From Callipepla californica brunnescens (lineage: Eukaryota; Chordata; Aves; Galliformes; Odontophoridae): DNA of 64,000 bases. Positions 1-12,500 of this stretch are shown in pieces. The notes beneath the pieces were generated by a model. That model made no database searches. It worked only from the letters and a program-made list of their open reading frames with translations, and was not told the DNA's origin. The stretch spans positions 3,162,001-3,226,000 of the forward strand of contig JALIRH010000045.1 in the NCBI GenBank assembly GCA_023055505.1, read 5' to 3'. A program made the position numbers and the translations under genes. Position 1 is the stretch's first letter; every line of letters starts with the position of its first letter.

Positions 1-391
1 TCTGCTGAAAGGTCTCCTAATGGGAACGGGCAGGTGGGCACGGATCCCTCCACCCCGACAGCTCTGCTCATCAAGAATGAGATTTCTGGCCACGCTCAGC
101 GCTCCCACTGTACCCAGATACACGGCCACGTTTTGCCAAGGCGATAAGGAAGGGGAGGTTCTCAAAGAGGGGCTCCCATGTATGCGCTGGGGGCACTGGG
201 GATCAGACCCATTGGAGTCAGACGTGATGGGTCCGTTCCACCTCAGGGGACACTACCACTCATTTATTTTTCCCCCCAAATGAACCTTTTGTCAATGGCT
301 CTGGGGGTTTCCATCCACCACATGGGGAGGACAGTGGCACGGGACCCTCCCACGGGACACGGTGAGCGGGGTCAGGGTGCAGCTCTCTCAC
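1..391. other. SRCIN1: SRCIN1 intron 13, partial
   Basis: This is intronic sequence left of exon 13. Neither strand encodes the expected RQVDEGVWPPP continuation. No repeat or other feature was recognised. Confidence 0.7.
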
Positions 392-539
392 CTGCGGATC
401 TGGGCGAGCGTGTCGGTGACCGTCTTGCAGCGCTTGAGCAGCCCGTCGAGGCGGTTCGGTTCCTCCTTGAGGAACTTCACGGCTTCCACCTCCACCCGCA
501 GCACCACCCGCATCTTGCTCTGCAGGCTGGGGAACTGGG
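392..539 (-). CDS. SRCIN1: SRCIN1 coding exon 13, last exon inside the window
   Basis: The exon spans 148 nt with acceptor cccgcag and donor GCAG|gtgag. It encodes AQFPSLQSKMRVVLRVEVEA, then FLKEEPNRLDGLLKRCKTVT and DTLAQIR (about 751-800). It ends in phase 2; the next mammalian exon begins RQVDEGVWPPP and was not found in 1-391, so the gene continues past the left edge. Confidence 0.96.
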
Positions 540-3500
540 CTGCGGGGACAGCGGGGTCACCGAGAGCTGTGTTTGGACGGAGGGGTCCCCGGGCTCACCA
601 TCCCATTTCCAACCCGGTTCCCGTTGGTGCTGAGCGCATCCCCTGGGCACAACGCTGCCCTGGGAGTGGGCATTTGCTCACCAGGACCCCCAGAGGGAGG
701 GAACACAGCGGTCTCATTGCGGGAGAGCATGGGAATGGGGCAGCAAGCAAGCTGCTGGAGGGACTGGTGGTGATTTTGGCAGCTGATGGAGCACTGGGGA
801 CATGGGTGCAGCCCCGTGGTCCCCGCTCACCCTTGAGGTCGGTCAGCGTCTCCCCGAGCTGCTTGAGCACCACGGCCTTCTCCTCCAGCTCCTGCACCGG
901 GATGAGGCGGTGGTTGTGTGCCAGATCCTTCTGGATCTTCTCCACCGACTTCTCCAGGTCACTGTGAGCACAAAGGTGGGGGGGGGAGGGATGGCACCGG
1001 CTCCCCACGGGGCGTGGGGGGAGGAGGGCGGCACCAGGAACCACGATGGCACCGGGGATGGGAACGGCACCGGAGGAGGATGGAGACCAGGGAGAGGGGT
1101 GGGGGGGGAGCAGCAGGACCCCCTCCCCGTGCTCACTTCAGCTGCTGGGTGATGAGCTCCTCCTCGTTCAGGTACCGCAGCCGCTCCTCCTCCACCAGGC
1201 TGCGCTGGCGCTGCAGAGGATCCTCGTGCTTGCGCATGGTGTCCGTCACCCGCACGCTGATCTCCGTCTCTGTCCTCCGCAGCATCGTCTTCACCGTCTC
1301 CTGGTTCTGCAGCTGTATGTGTGTGTGTGGGGGGGGGCAAAGCAGGGGCTGGGTGAGAGCTCACGGAGGAAAACCCCCCCACCGCACACACAGTACCCAC
1401 CTGCAGCTTCTTGAGCTGCTGCAGCTGGTTGCGGAGCTCGCTGGCGTTCTGCTGCAGGTCGTGGAGGTGCAGCTGCATGTGCAGGCGGGTGATGGCCGTG
1501 GGCTGCCCTGCCGGGGTGCTGGTGGCCGAGGGTGGGGGGGGTGCGGGCACCGGGGTCCCCATGCCGCTGCGGCTGGTTGCTGTGGGGGTGGGGGGAGCAA
1601 GAGGAGGATGCTGGGGTGAGGAACTCCAGCCTGGGTGGGAGGGTTCCCCTGAAAGCCTCTCCTTCCCCGCTGTGTCTCAGCCCAGCACAAAGGTGAGCTC
1701 CCAACATGGGATGGGGCTGCAGCACTCCAACCCCTGGGGTCAGGGACCCGTAATGGCCCCAGGTTGTGGGGATGACCTCTGGGGAGATCTCCAAACCTCT
1801 CCCAGTCACTTACATGCTGATGGGGGGGTCCCTCCATTGGTGGCTTCAGTCTTCTCACTGCAACAAAAGAGACGAGGGGGAGAACGTGGAGCACGGAGCA
1901 GCTCCTTTATCCATATCAGTGTTGTCCAGAGGAGTACCCCCAGATCCTATTCCTGCCCCCCAACCCTTCCCAGCTCCTTACCTGGGGGTCTCGGCCTCAG
2001 AGCCGCGGAGCAGCGCGCTCTGCACCAGCCCCGTCAGGCTGGCAATCTGCTTCTCCATGGCCTCCATCCGCTCCCTGTGAGGACGGGGTGAGGGTTAGAG
2101 TAGCAGTAGGGGGTGAGGGTTAGGGTTGAGGGGTTAAGGGTTGGCTTAGGGGTAGGGGAAGTGGCACCCAACTCTCCACATTCATGGGGCTGGCAATGGG
2201 GAAACCTGCCCCCGCTCCCCAGCCATACCCAAGGACGACCCACCCAGCAGAGCCCACATCCACAGGGAAACCCCTCCCGGGCCCCTCCTCACCTCGTTTC
2301 CGTGTCTTTGGCTGGAACCGGGGAGCTGAACCCCGAAAGCGGGCGGTCCCCAGGTCCGGGGAACAGCTCGGGGGGTCCGGCAGCGCTGGGGTTGCGCGGT
2401 TTGCTGACCGGGCTCTCCATGAAGACGGAGGAGCAGGAATCCTTGCGGAAGGACTGACGGACGGGCGAGGAGCGGCTGGGCGGCCCCGAGTAGGGGCTGT
2501 GCGGGCTCTGCCCCGCCTGTACCTCCACCATCTTCTGGGGGGAGGATGGGGGCATGCGGAAACCCAGACCCGGTCCGTACGTGTCGCTGTAGATCTGCGC
2601 GTTGGGTTTGTACAAGCTGTCCTCCAGCTCCGTCTGCAGCGCGGCTGCCGAATAAGTGCTGAGCGAGCGCACCGAGCCCCTCTTGTACAGCCCCCCCGAG
2701 TACCCAAAGGGGTCCCCCATGCCGGCCAGCGACTGCGTGGAGGTGATGCTGAGCCTCCCCTCGTGCACCATGCCGTAAGGGTCGGCGTACAGCCCCTCGT
2801 TCTTCACCAGCACCATGTTCTTCCCCGCCAGGTCCTCGTCCGGTTTGACGTCGCGGCGTTCCAGGATGGCACTGGGGCTGGGAGAGACTCCAGGTGCCGG
2901 GGGCAGGCTGGCCAGGCGCTCGCCGTGGTGCACCGGGCTGCCGGCGTAGGAGGGAGGACGACCGCCGCTGTAGGACATGCGGGAGCGGGATGGGGAGGAG
3001 GACTGTAGGACGGGCGGGGGGGAGCCCGAGGCCAGGTGGGGGGCCGGGGACATGTTGTTCAGGCGGCGGGTGGGTGAGGATTCCCTGGAGGTGTAAACCA
3101 TCTCGCGCTGCGGAAAGGGGAAGGGATGGTCAGCACCGCGTCCCACTGCTCCTGGTCCCCATCTCTCTCTGCCTTGGGGGGGGTGTGACCCCCCACCCCC
3201 CCATTTGGCTTTAGCAAACGGCAGCTCCCTCCTTCCCCTCCAAGAGCAGGAGGGTTCATTCTGATGAATCCCCTAATTCTCGCCTTTATCGCACCCCTCC
3301 CACCACACTCCATACATCCATTCTTCTAAAGCAACACTTATTGATGCCAGGACTGGGGAAGACAAATCGCAGCCATTGCTCCTCCCACAAACATGTGCAA
3401 TTACCGTGCCCCCCCCCCCTCCTCCCTCAGCAGCCCCACAGCGGGGTGCTGCCCACCCCCTGACCCCCAGCCCCTTACCCTCAGGTCGCCGTTGGTGATG

Positions 3501-6500
3501 TGCGAGGCGGGGAACGAGGCATAGAGCGGCTCTTTGCGGTATATTTTAATGATGCTTCTGTCCTGGATGTCGCTGGAAGGAGAGGCAGAGCTGTGAGAGC
3601 CCCAGCACTTGTATAGGGCTGCACCTTGTGCTGCTTGCAACGTCAGTGGTGCCAGGGGAGGGGCTGGGGGCCGTGCCCAGGCACAGCACAGCAGCACCAG
3701 GGGCTGCTGTGGCTCCGCAGAGGTGACGGAGCGCTGAGCACTTTTCAGGGCACCAACACCAACCCAAAGCCCTCCACCATCTCCAAGGAAACCCATTGTG
3801 AGTGCCTCCCCACCCCTACTGATGGGGACAGCAGAGTGGCTGCCAGCACCAGCGTGCCTCCAACAGAGATGGAAAACACGAGTGGATACACTCAGCGCCC
3901 CGTGCCAGCTCTCAGGGTCTGTGTGCTCCTAAACCCCCCCCAGGGGTCCATCTGTCCCTCACCGGACATCCTCCAGCTCGTAGAAGACGTTGCGGGACTC
4001 GTCCTTGATGAGGATGGCGGTGTTGGGAGACTTCAGCATCCCCATGGTGAGCTTCTGGGGGAACATGTGGACGATGAGGGCGTGCAGGGTGTCCATGCTG
4101 CTGATCTCGTGGGTGATGTGCACGCGCCTCGTCTCATCCCCAAACTGCAGGAAGAGGACCCCTGGAGGCAAAGCGAGCAGAGGGGTGAGCCCACATGCCG
4201 ACAGATGCTAGGCTTGCACGTGGGGCTGCACCGTGGGGAGGGGTTGCATTTATCAGTGCTCGGATGCAGCGGGGCTGGTGGGGCAGAGCTGGGGTACCTG
4301 GGGAGCGCAGCTTCGTCTGGCTGGTGGAGCGGGACAGAGGCAGGCTCTGCCGAAACCGGTTCATCCTATTGAAGCCCAGGGGCAGCTCTGCTTCCGACAT
4401 GGTTTCCAGGGATTCAGCCGAGGCGAAGGAGAGCTTGGCTTGGTCGGCCAGGCCGGGCTGAGAGCCCTGAGAGTGCCGGGAGCTCCTGGTCTGCAATGGG
4501 AACGGGGAGATGAGAGCCCAGCACTGACCCCACGCGCCCCATAACCCCTCATCCCGCAGTGCTCGCATCTCAAAGCCTCCTGGTGCCAAACCCAGTGATG
4601 GTCACAGAGCCAGGACTCGCACGCGAGGACGGGAATAACCTTAGCAATTAGAGGAGGTTACACATCCATTACGCCAATGAAGCAGCTCCCGGGAAACATA
4701 AATGCCCAGCTTCTTCTGGAAGCAAAGCAGCGGCGAGGTTTATTATCTGCCTGAGCTAAGGGAAAGTAATGGCTTTGGGTTTACGGCAGTAAAAATTTAA
4801 TATGCCAGGAGTCCAATTTCACACGGCCGAGCGTATTTCCGCTGCATGAAAGTTGAGGGTATAGACACGAGCGTCGTGAGCTGACATCCGAAGGCTGTGG
4901 GTTAAGCAGAGCGGGACGAGAGGTGCCTGGACAACCCCTGAGCACAGCACCCAGCACAGCACCCAACCAAGCATCAAGCACAGCCATGCTCCCAGCTCCA
5001 TCTCCCAGACACATCTTTATCATCAGCAACTGAACCCAGGAGAACAAACAGCTCCCGGGGTGTGGATAAAGGCAGCACGGTAAGGGACAACGGCTCTATT
5101 TTAAGAGCCGAAAGAAAACAAAAAAAAAGAAAAAGAAAAAATCAATACGAAATGATAACAGCCATCATCATCATTTAAATGAGACGTTAATTGGAGGATT
5201 TAATGAATCCTGAGGGGCGGGGTTTTTTTCTAGGACTTGAAACGTTCTCGCTGTAGCTAATTGCTGGAAAATTGACGGCTTCGTTTTGGTGCTGCTGTTG
5301 GAAGGCAAAGCTTGCAGGCGGCACCAAGGCATCGCACGCTGCCACTAGGAAGGGTTTCCTGCAGGAGGGGAGCGGGGCTGGAGCAAAGCAGCACCGTGTG
5401 TGTGTGTGGGGGGGGGCACAGGGCTGCTCCCCCCCCCCCCATTGCTCTGCCACCCTGACTTCGTGTGCTTCATGCGGAACCCTCACACAGGGGTCCCCAC
5501 CTGGAGGAAAAGGTCATTAAATAAATCGGAGGAACCCAAGTTGGGGGGAAGGGGGGGGGGTCTGGCTCTGCGTCTCCACACACGGCAGGGTGGTGGGGCT
5601 GCTGTTGCCATGTGGCATCGCTGTTGCTATGGGATGCGGTGCGTGAGCATCACAACCCTGCACTGTGCTGTGTTCTGCAGTGAAAGCTGTCCCCACCCCC
5701 CCACACCTCCACTCCTGTCCCAACCCCCCCTCCAGGTGAGCCCGGACCCCTCCTGCCCTCTGCCCCGCGGCTCCGGCTGACCTCCAGTAATTAAGCTGCT
5801 CAGATGGAGCTAATTATGGCATCCACCACCACCAAAAAAAAAAAAAAAAAAAAGGGAGAAAAGAGGGCAAGATGAAAATTAATGGATTTTTAGCCCGGAA
5901 GGGACCATTCTGATCGTTATCCTGATGCTCAGCCTCACATGCTCAAAGAGCAGCTCCCCCCCCCCCCCCCCCCACCAGAGCAGGGACCACAGCCCCCAGC
6001 AACCCCCCTCTGCAGGGCAGGCATCCCCCTGCATCCCCAGGACCCCCAGAGCCCCCCATCCCATCCCTGTGCTGCTCTAAGAGGGGTGAGCAGACCCCGA
6101 TGCTATGGGGGAGGGGCACCCACGGGGTTGGGGCACCTGCAGAGCACCGTCCTTGGCCTCCTGTGGGCCATTAATGAGCCGACCTCAGGGGAACTGCTTC
6201 TTATTGCTCTGCCTCACTAATGACTTATCCCGCTCTCAGATAATAAAGCTCAAACGTGCATCCAGACCCCTGATGCTTCTCCTTCTCTGGAGGTGCCCGG
6301 GGAGGTGGGGGAGGGGTCCAATCCTGCCTTGCTGGGAGCCAGAGTAGGGCCTGGGATGGCCAGTGTCTGGGACTGGTCCATGCTGGCCGCTGCCAGGGTA
6401 GAGAGCATCACAACCCTTTTGTGGAGGGGATGTCTCCTATGGCCGAGCATCGCCACGGGGCTGACGCAGAAACCCGACATCAAACCCGAGCAGCGACTCC

Positions 6501-9500
6501 AGAATGGAAATCCGATTCCCCTTCCCCACCCTGACCGAGCACTGAGCACACAACAACGAGCACAATATCCTCCTCTCATCCCAGAGGCCTTATCTACCTC
6601 CCCTCTGGATCCCCACGTCCCCCCTTGTACCCCAGGCAGCGGGACCCATCCTGCTATACCCAAATCCACAAGCAGCAGGATGGAGGGGGAGGACCGCCCC
6701 TCCCCTCCCTGCGATGTCACGCTGGGAGATGACCCATTTCTGCCTGGAATTGCAGCGCGGGGTTAATGCAGCTGGAGCTATCCGTGCTCTCACGAGTTCA
6801 GGGGCAGGAGGTGAATGGAAAACAGAGGAGTGCCGCTGCCCAAAGCAAAACAGAGCCGCCCAAGGCCGCAGGAGGATGATAACCGTGCAGCTCCAGGCAC
6901 GGGGTGTGGGGGGGAGGGGGAAAGGATGCTCTGAAAGCACCCACAGAGCCGCGCAGTGATGGGCACTGAGGGTGGGGTGGCTGTGGTGGGGGAAATGTGG
7001 GCACAGACCCCCACCCCCAATCCTGGGAGCACAGCACGGTGCTGCTTCGGTTCTGTGCCTTATGTAAAAGAGGTGGGATGGGGGAAGGGGGAGACTGGGG
7101 TGGGGGGGGGGAGTTTGTCTTTTATCTCCCCGGAGCTAAAAATAAGCTACAATTAAGGGATCCTTTTAGCACCTAAAACTTCCAACAATCCCTTTCCTGT
7201 CAGCGCTGAGGCGGTTCCATTCTATCTGCCTGGCTGGGAGGCGACGCTGCTCTCCTCCTCCTGCCCCCTTCCCACGTTCCAGCTGTGGTTCCAGCTGTGG
7301 TCAGAGGACGGGGTGAGGTGGGGGACCCCCACCCATCCCATCCCACTGATGGAGAGGCAGGGAACGCAGGGAAAGAACTCACCCCACTCTTCTGAAAGAA
7401 AAACACAGGGATGGGGAGCAGGGCACCGTGAGCTGTCTCCATGCAAGAGCCACCAGCACCGACCTCATGCATTAACTCCCCTCTGCTGACCCCTCTGCAC
7501 ACACTCAGTGCCCTGCAGCACCTCAGCCACGGGGAGAACACCATTTACAACCCAGCTCACCCCCCCACAGCCCACCCCGCTGCCCGCCCAGCTCTCCCCA
7601 GCCCCCCCAATTCCTCCCCACCAGCACCGACCTGGCCTTGCAGCGGGCTGGGATCAGCCCTCGCCGTGTTACTGTCGCAGACAGCATCCAGCCCCGAGTG
7701 CAGCCCCTCCCCAGGACCCCGCAGCCTGGGCAGGGCTGGAGCTGGGCAGAAGCATAGGGGGGCTGCAGCAGCCCCCAGCCCTGCCCTGCTCACACCGCAT
7801 CGTGCTCCGCTGGCAGGGATAATGTGCTGCAAAGCGCTGGGAGCAGGCAGGCTGAGCACGCATCCCGGCGTTGCTGCGGGGGCACAGAGCCTGGAGGGGT
7901 CCCCCCCAGCTGCCCCAGCCCCTCTGCAGCTTCGGGATAAAGGCGAAGGTCCCTGAAATCCAGCCCAGCTTGGGCAGCAGCTGGCACGGAGCTGGTGAGT
8001 CCAGCCCTGAGCGAAGCACCACGACTGGTTATTTACCGCGTGCGCACGGCGTGGCTGCGGCCCCTGGTTGGACACTGAGCTGGATTAACTCCCTGTAATC
8101 CCCTTCTCAGCGCTTAATCCTGCATCTGAGTGCAGTCCCATCTGGTGGAGCACTGCACTCTCAGAGCAAGGACCGGAGCTCAGCACTGTGCTGGATGGGG
8201 CCGGGCTGGGGAGGGGACCCCCTCAGGGAGAAGGGAAAGGGGATGGGTTGGCACTGCTCAAGCTATGGGGCTGCATGGGGAGCACCACAGGCAGGAGGGA
8301 GAGCAGAACGGGGGCAGTGAAACCCCTCACGTGGGCTGAGGTCTCATCGTGCTCCATCCCCTGGCCCATCCTAATCCATAGGCACAGCCCTCGGGGGATG
8401 GCGATGCAGTTCTCCTGCCCTAAAACCCCACACTTTGGCTCACCCGGGCTGGAGGTGCAGTGCTGAGACCACGCTGCCTCTACCAGGCGTGGCAAAGCAA
8501 AGAGTGCACGGAGCAGAGCTGGCAGGAGCATCTCTGCTCCCAGGTGAGCACGCCTCAGCACCGAAGGGATGGAACAATGCAGGGCAGCCAGGCCATCCCG
8601 CATCCACCAACGGGGTGCTGGGGTCGGGCAGGGAGCCCCACAGTGCTGGGAGCACTGCTGTCACCCAGAGCAGCCCCCACCCATCCGCAAATGAAGGGAA
8701 GAAACACGAAACCGATGCGCTGCATCACAAACTGCTCCATTCATTCATTCATTCATCGCTCGTGAGCTCTGCTCGTCCTTCATTATTGATGCGCCAGGAG
8801 TGGAAGGGAAGGAAGGCAGCACGGTGTGCTGGCACAGCCCAGGTAATGGGACACGGCCCTTGAGGGCTGCACAGCCCTGGGGAGGGCATCCTGGGGGCTG
8901 CCCCGCAGCACTGGGCAGCAGTATGGAGCAGCACACGCTGTGACAGCCACCCCCTGCACCCCCAGCTCCGTGCCTGCTCCTGTGCACCGCTCCAGGGCAG
9001 CCCAGGGTGCTGAAACACAGCAGAAAGTGGGAGGAGGGGGACAGTGAACCCCCTGAGACGCGGGAGGTGAGCAACAGGGAGGATCACTGGAGGAAAGTGG
9101 GGCTGAGCACCAAAGCTGAAAGAAACCAGAGGACCTCAGGGTGCTCCGAGCACCAAGCGAAGGCGGTCAGGGTGCACCCACCCTCCGTGGCCCCCACCTC
9201 TCTTCACCCCACCTGCATCTCAGCCCCGAATCGGAAGCGCCCCGCTCGCGGCCGCAGTCATTCACCCACCTCCTAACGCTCGACGTTTTGTCAGGATTAT
9301 CCCGATTAACCCAGAATTAATCCCGATCTCAATGTTAACAGGATTAGCGTTCCAATCGGATTAGTTTCTTAAACCGGACCCCTTGACTAAAGCAAGGGGC
9401 CGCCCCACAGATGCGTGCAGCCTCCAGATGTGCACAGGATGGAAGGGGGTTCCCCCCAGAACACCTTCTTGCTGCCCAAAAGCATGGGATGGAGCCCCAA

Positions 9501-12500
9501 AGAGCTGTGCCAGCCCAGCTCAGGCAGAGCTGGGACGAGGACCCCCCACCTCCTGGTGCTGGGGGGGACCCCCACCCCATGGGGAGGATGGGGCTGTGCT
9601 GGGGACACGTGACAGGGGATAGATTTGGGGTGAGGGCAGCGTCCTTCCCCACCTCAGGGCCATTTACCCCACGTCTCTCCCCACACGCAGAGCTCGGGAG
9701 CTGCATCCAATCCCCTGCTCTGTGGCGGTGCTGCCTCGTGTGACAGCATCATCCAAAAATAAGCAAATTACTGCATCCTTCAGGGACCGGGGAGCGGAAG
9801 GAAAGCTGGGCACGAGAAAGCAGCAGGAAGGGGACGGGGGAGAAGGGAGAATTGCAGGGGGCTGTGCCCACACACACACACAGGTCCCCTCAATGTACCC
9901 CAGCCAGCACAGGGCTGAGCTCTGGGAGCTGACCGTGGGGCTGAGGTGCAGAGGCTGACCCTGGGAGGAGGGTCCTGAGCCACCCCAAAACCGCAATGGG
10001 GACGGCTCTGGCTGTGGGTGCTGATGTGACACACAGCAGAGGGCTCAGGGACCGGCAGCAGTGACAGCAGCCAACGAGAAGCCATGGCAGAGGGCTCGGG
10101 GGTGTGCAGGGGCTGTTTTGGGGGGCAGCCACAATGGGGTGCAGATGACCCCATGGCTGAGGATAGGCCTCCTCTGCAGTGAGACCGACAAGCAGGAGCA
10201 TCTGCTCATCTCCACCCTGAGCGTGACAAACCAAAGCCCACGCATGGAGAGCCCCAGATCTGCAGCCAGCCCGTGTGTGGGGGGGACACCAGGGACCTGG
10301 GGACACCGAGCACGAGGGGAGCAGGTCCTGCCTGGGACCCTCTGTGGCTGCTCCCCGTAAGATAGCAGCTCCCCAGCCAAGGAAGGGAGCACAGGCACCC
10401 AACCGCTGCCCGGAGCTCACCCCCATTTCATTCCCAAGAACAAATAATGAAAATCAGAACTTTGGGGCCACCCTTTCCAGGCCCAGGAAACGCCAGAGCG
10501 AGGGACTGAAAGCAGCAGGGAGGACGCAGACAGCTGGATGTGCACCGAGCTGCTGCTCACACGCGTTTCACACCGCGAGCACTTCAGGAACGAGCGCTCG
10601 CATTATGGGTTTTATGGCTCCACGGCTCAGAGCTGCCAGCTCGAGCAGAGTGCCTGGTTTTATTTTGCCACAGGAAGAGCAGAGCCAGCAAGGGACGGCG
10701 TGCCAAGGTCACCCGGCAACACGGCCGGCCTTGAAGCACTGCCACCACATCCCCACGAGGAGGGGGAGGAGGAGGAGGAGGAGGAGGGAGGAAGGCAGCC
10801 CTGGGGCTGTGCGTGCTGCACCCCGAACCCACCTGCGGTGGGCTCTGCTCTGCCCTTTTCCCACCTTTAAGGGACCGCAATCCTCATCCCTGCAGCTGAG
10901 AGGTGACCTCACAGCAGCACAGTCTGCCCCGACAGGGGACAGATTCCTCTCCCTCCTCCACGCAACACCTCAACCTGAAGCACAGGACCCCTCCTCGAGT
11001 GCTGAAGCTGAGAACACACCTCTTTGGCACAGGAACCCTGCTCCCACCCCCCCCAACCCCCCCCTCAGCTGAAGAACTGCATGCACGTCAAAGGAAAGCA
11101 AGGCAAAATAAAAAGAGTCAGAAATACTGACCTTAAAGCTCCAGTAGTTGGGCTGCTAACGACAGTAAAATAAAGCGAAAGAAAACAAACAAACAAACAA
11201 ACAACAACAACAACAAAAAACACCGTTAAGATTCTGGTTGGAGTTTCCTTTCCCCTTTGAGCATCAACGGTCAAACTCTGCCCTTTCTGCCCCGCATCCC
11301 CGTGGGGCTGAGAGGTGGGGGCTGTGCAGGCAGCGAGGGGCACCGTGAGCAGAGGGAGCTCAGCCCTCTATGCTTTTTAGTTTGAAAAGGATCCTAAATT
11401 CTCGCTCCCTCCCCCCTTCCAGCCCTGCTTGCCCCCGCTGCCTCGTCTCCACCGGTGTCAAGGCGATGTGCTGCAGCGAGTGATGGGAGCTGGCGTCGGT
11501 TGCGACCCAGCGTGCTGCAACACTCGGGAGCGTTCCTCTCCTCGAGCAGCCGCTGCTGAGCGGCCGGGAACGGATGCAAAGCTCCCGAGGATGCTCACAG
11601 CAAAGCCCCACTGAGGGCAGAGTGTGGGGTGGGAGCGGGTTGAGAAGGTGGGGAGGGAGGAGCACCTGCAGAGCGGCTTCTGTCCCACCCATGTCTTACT
11701 GGGATCAAAGTTCTCGACTTCTCTTCGTCTCCCTGCTTGCAGTTTCCCATCCCCACACCCAACCGAGCTCGCCGGGCAGAGGGAACCCCGCAGGTTTCAG
11801 CACAGAGCGGGCTCCCCTCCCAGCACCCCGTGCTGCCCATCCCAGCACTGCCATCCCCATCGCTGCGCTCCAGGAGCACACGGGAGCTCCCATCAGGTTT
11901 GGACCACAGCAGAGCTTCCACCCACAGCTTTAACCACCACCACCACCACCTGGGGCATGAACCCTCCCCTGCCCAGAGGAGCAGAAGTCAGCTCTGTGTC
12001 AATAACCAAACCCTGACGTGATGAGCAGAGGTACAGACACAAACCCAGATCCCCCTCCAGAGGCACTGGCAGCCTCAGCGAGATGCTCCAACCCCAACTC
12101 CACGCCGATGCGTTTCCATCAGGCACGAGCAGAACCACGACAGCGAGCTCTGCATCCTTCAAACCCTACAAACCCTGCTGAGTTGGGAGCGGTTCGAGCA
12201 GGAAAGCCTCGAGGCACAAAGGTCTTTTCCAAGGGCACGCCGTGACTCAGAAGCAGCACCAGGAACAGAAGCACACAGAGAGCAACCGCAGGACCCAGGC
12301 AGGTGGTCCTGGGGGCACAGCTTATGCTCCCTATGCCTTTAGGGAGCAGACAGAGCTACGCATGGCACCCAGCGCTGAGCAGAGCAGCACAGAGCGTGGC
12401 TGGGATACAGCCACAGCCCCCCAGACCCCAAAGGGCCCATCCCAAACTGGGAGGTGATGCTCCTTCTGCCCCTTCCCTCTGCTCCCTTCGTTTCGCTGCT

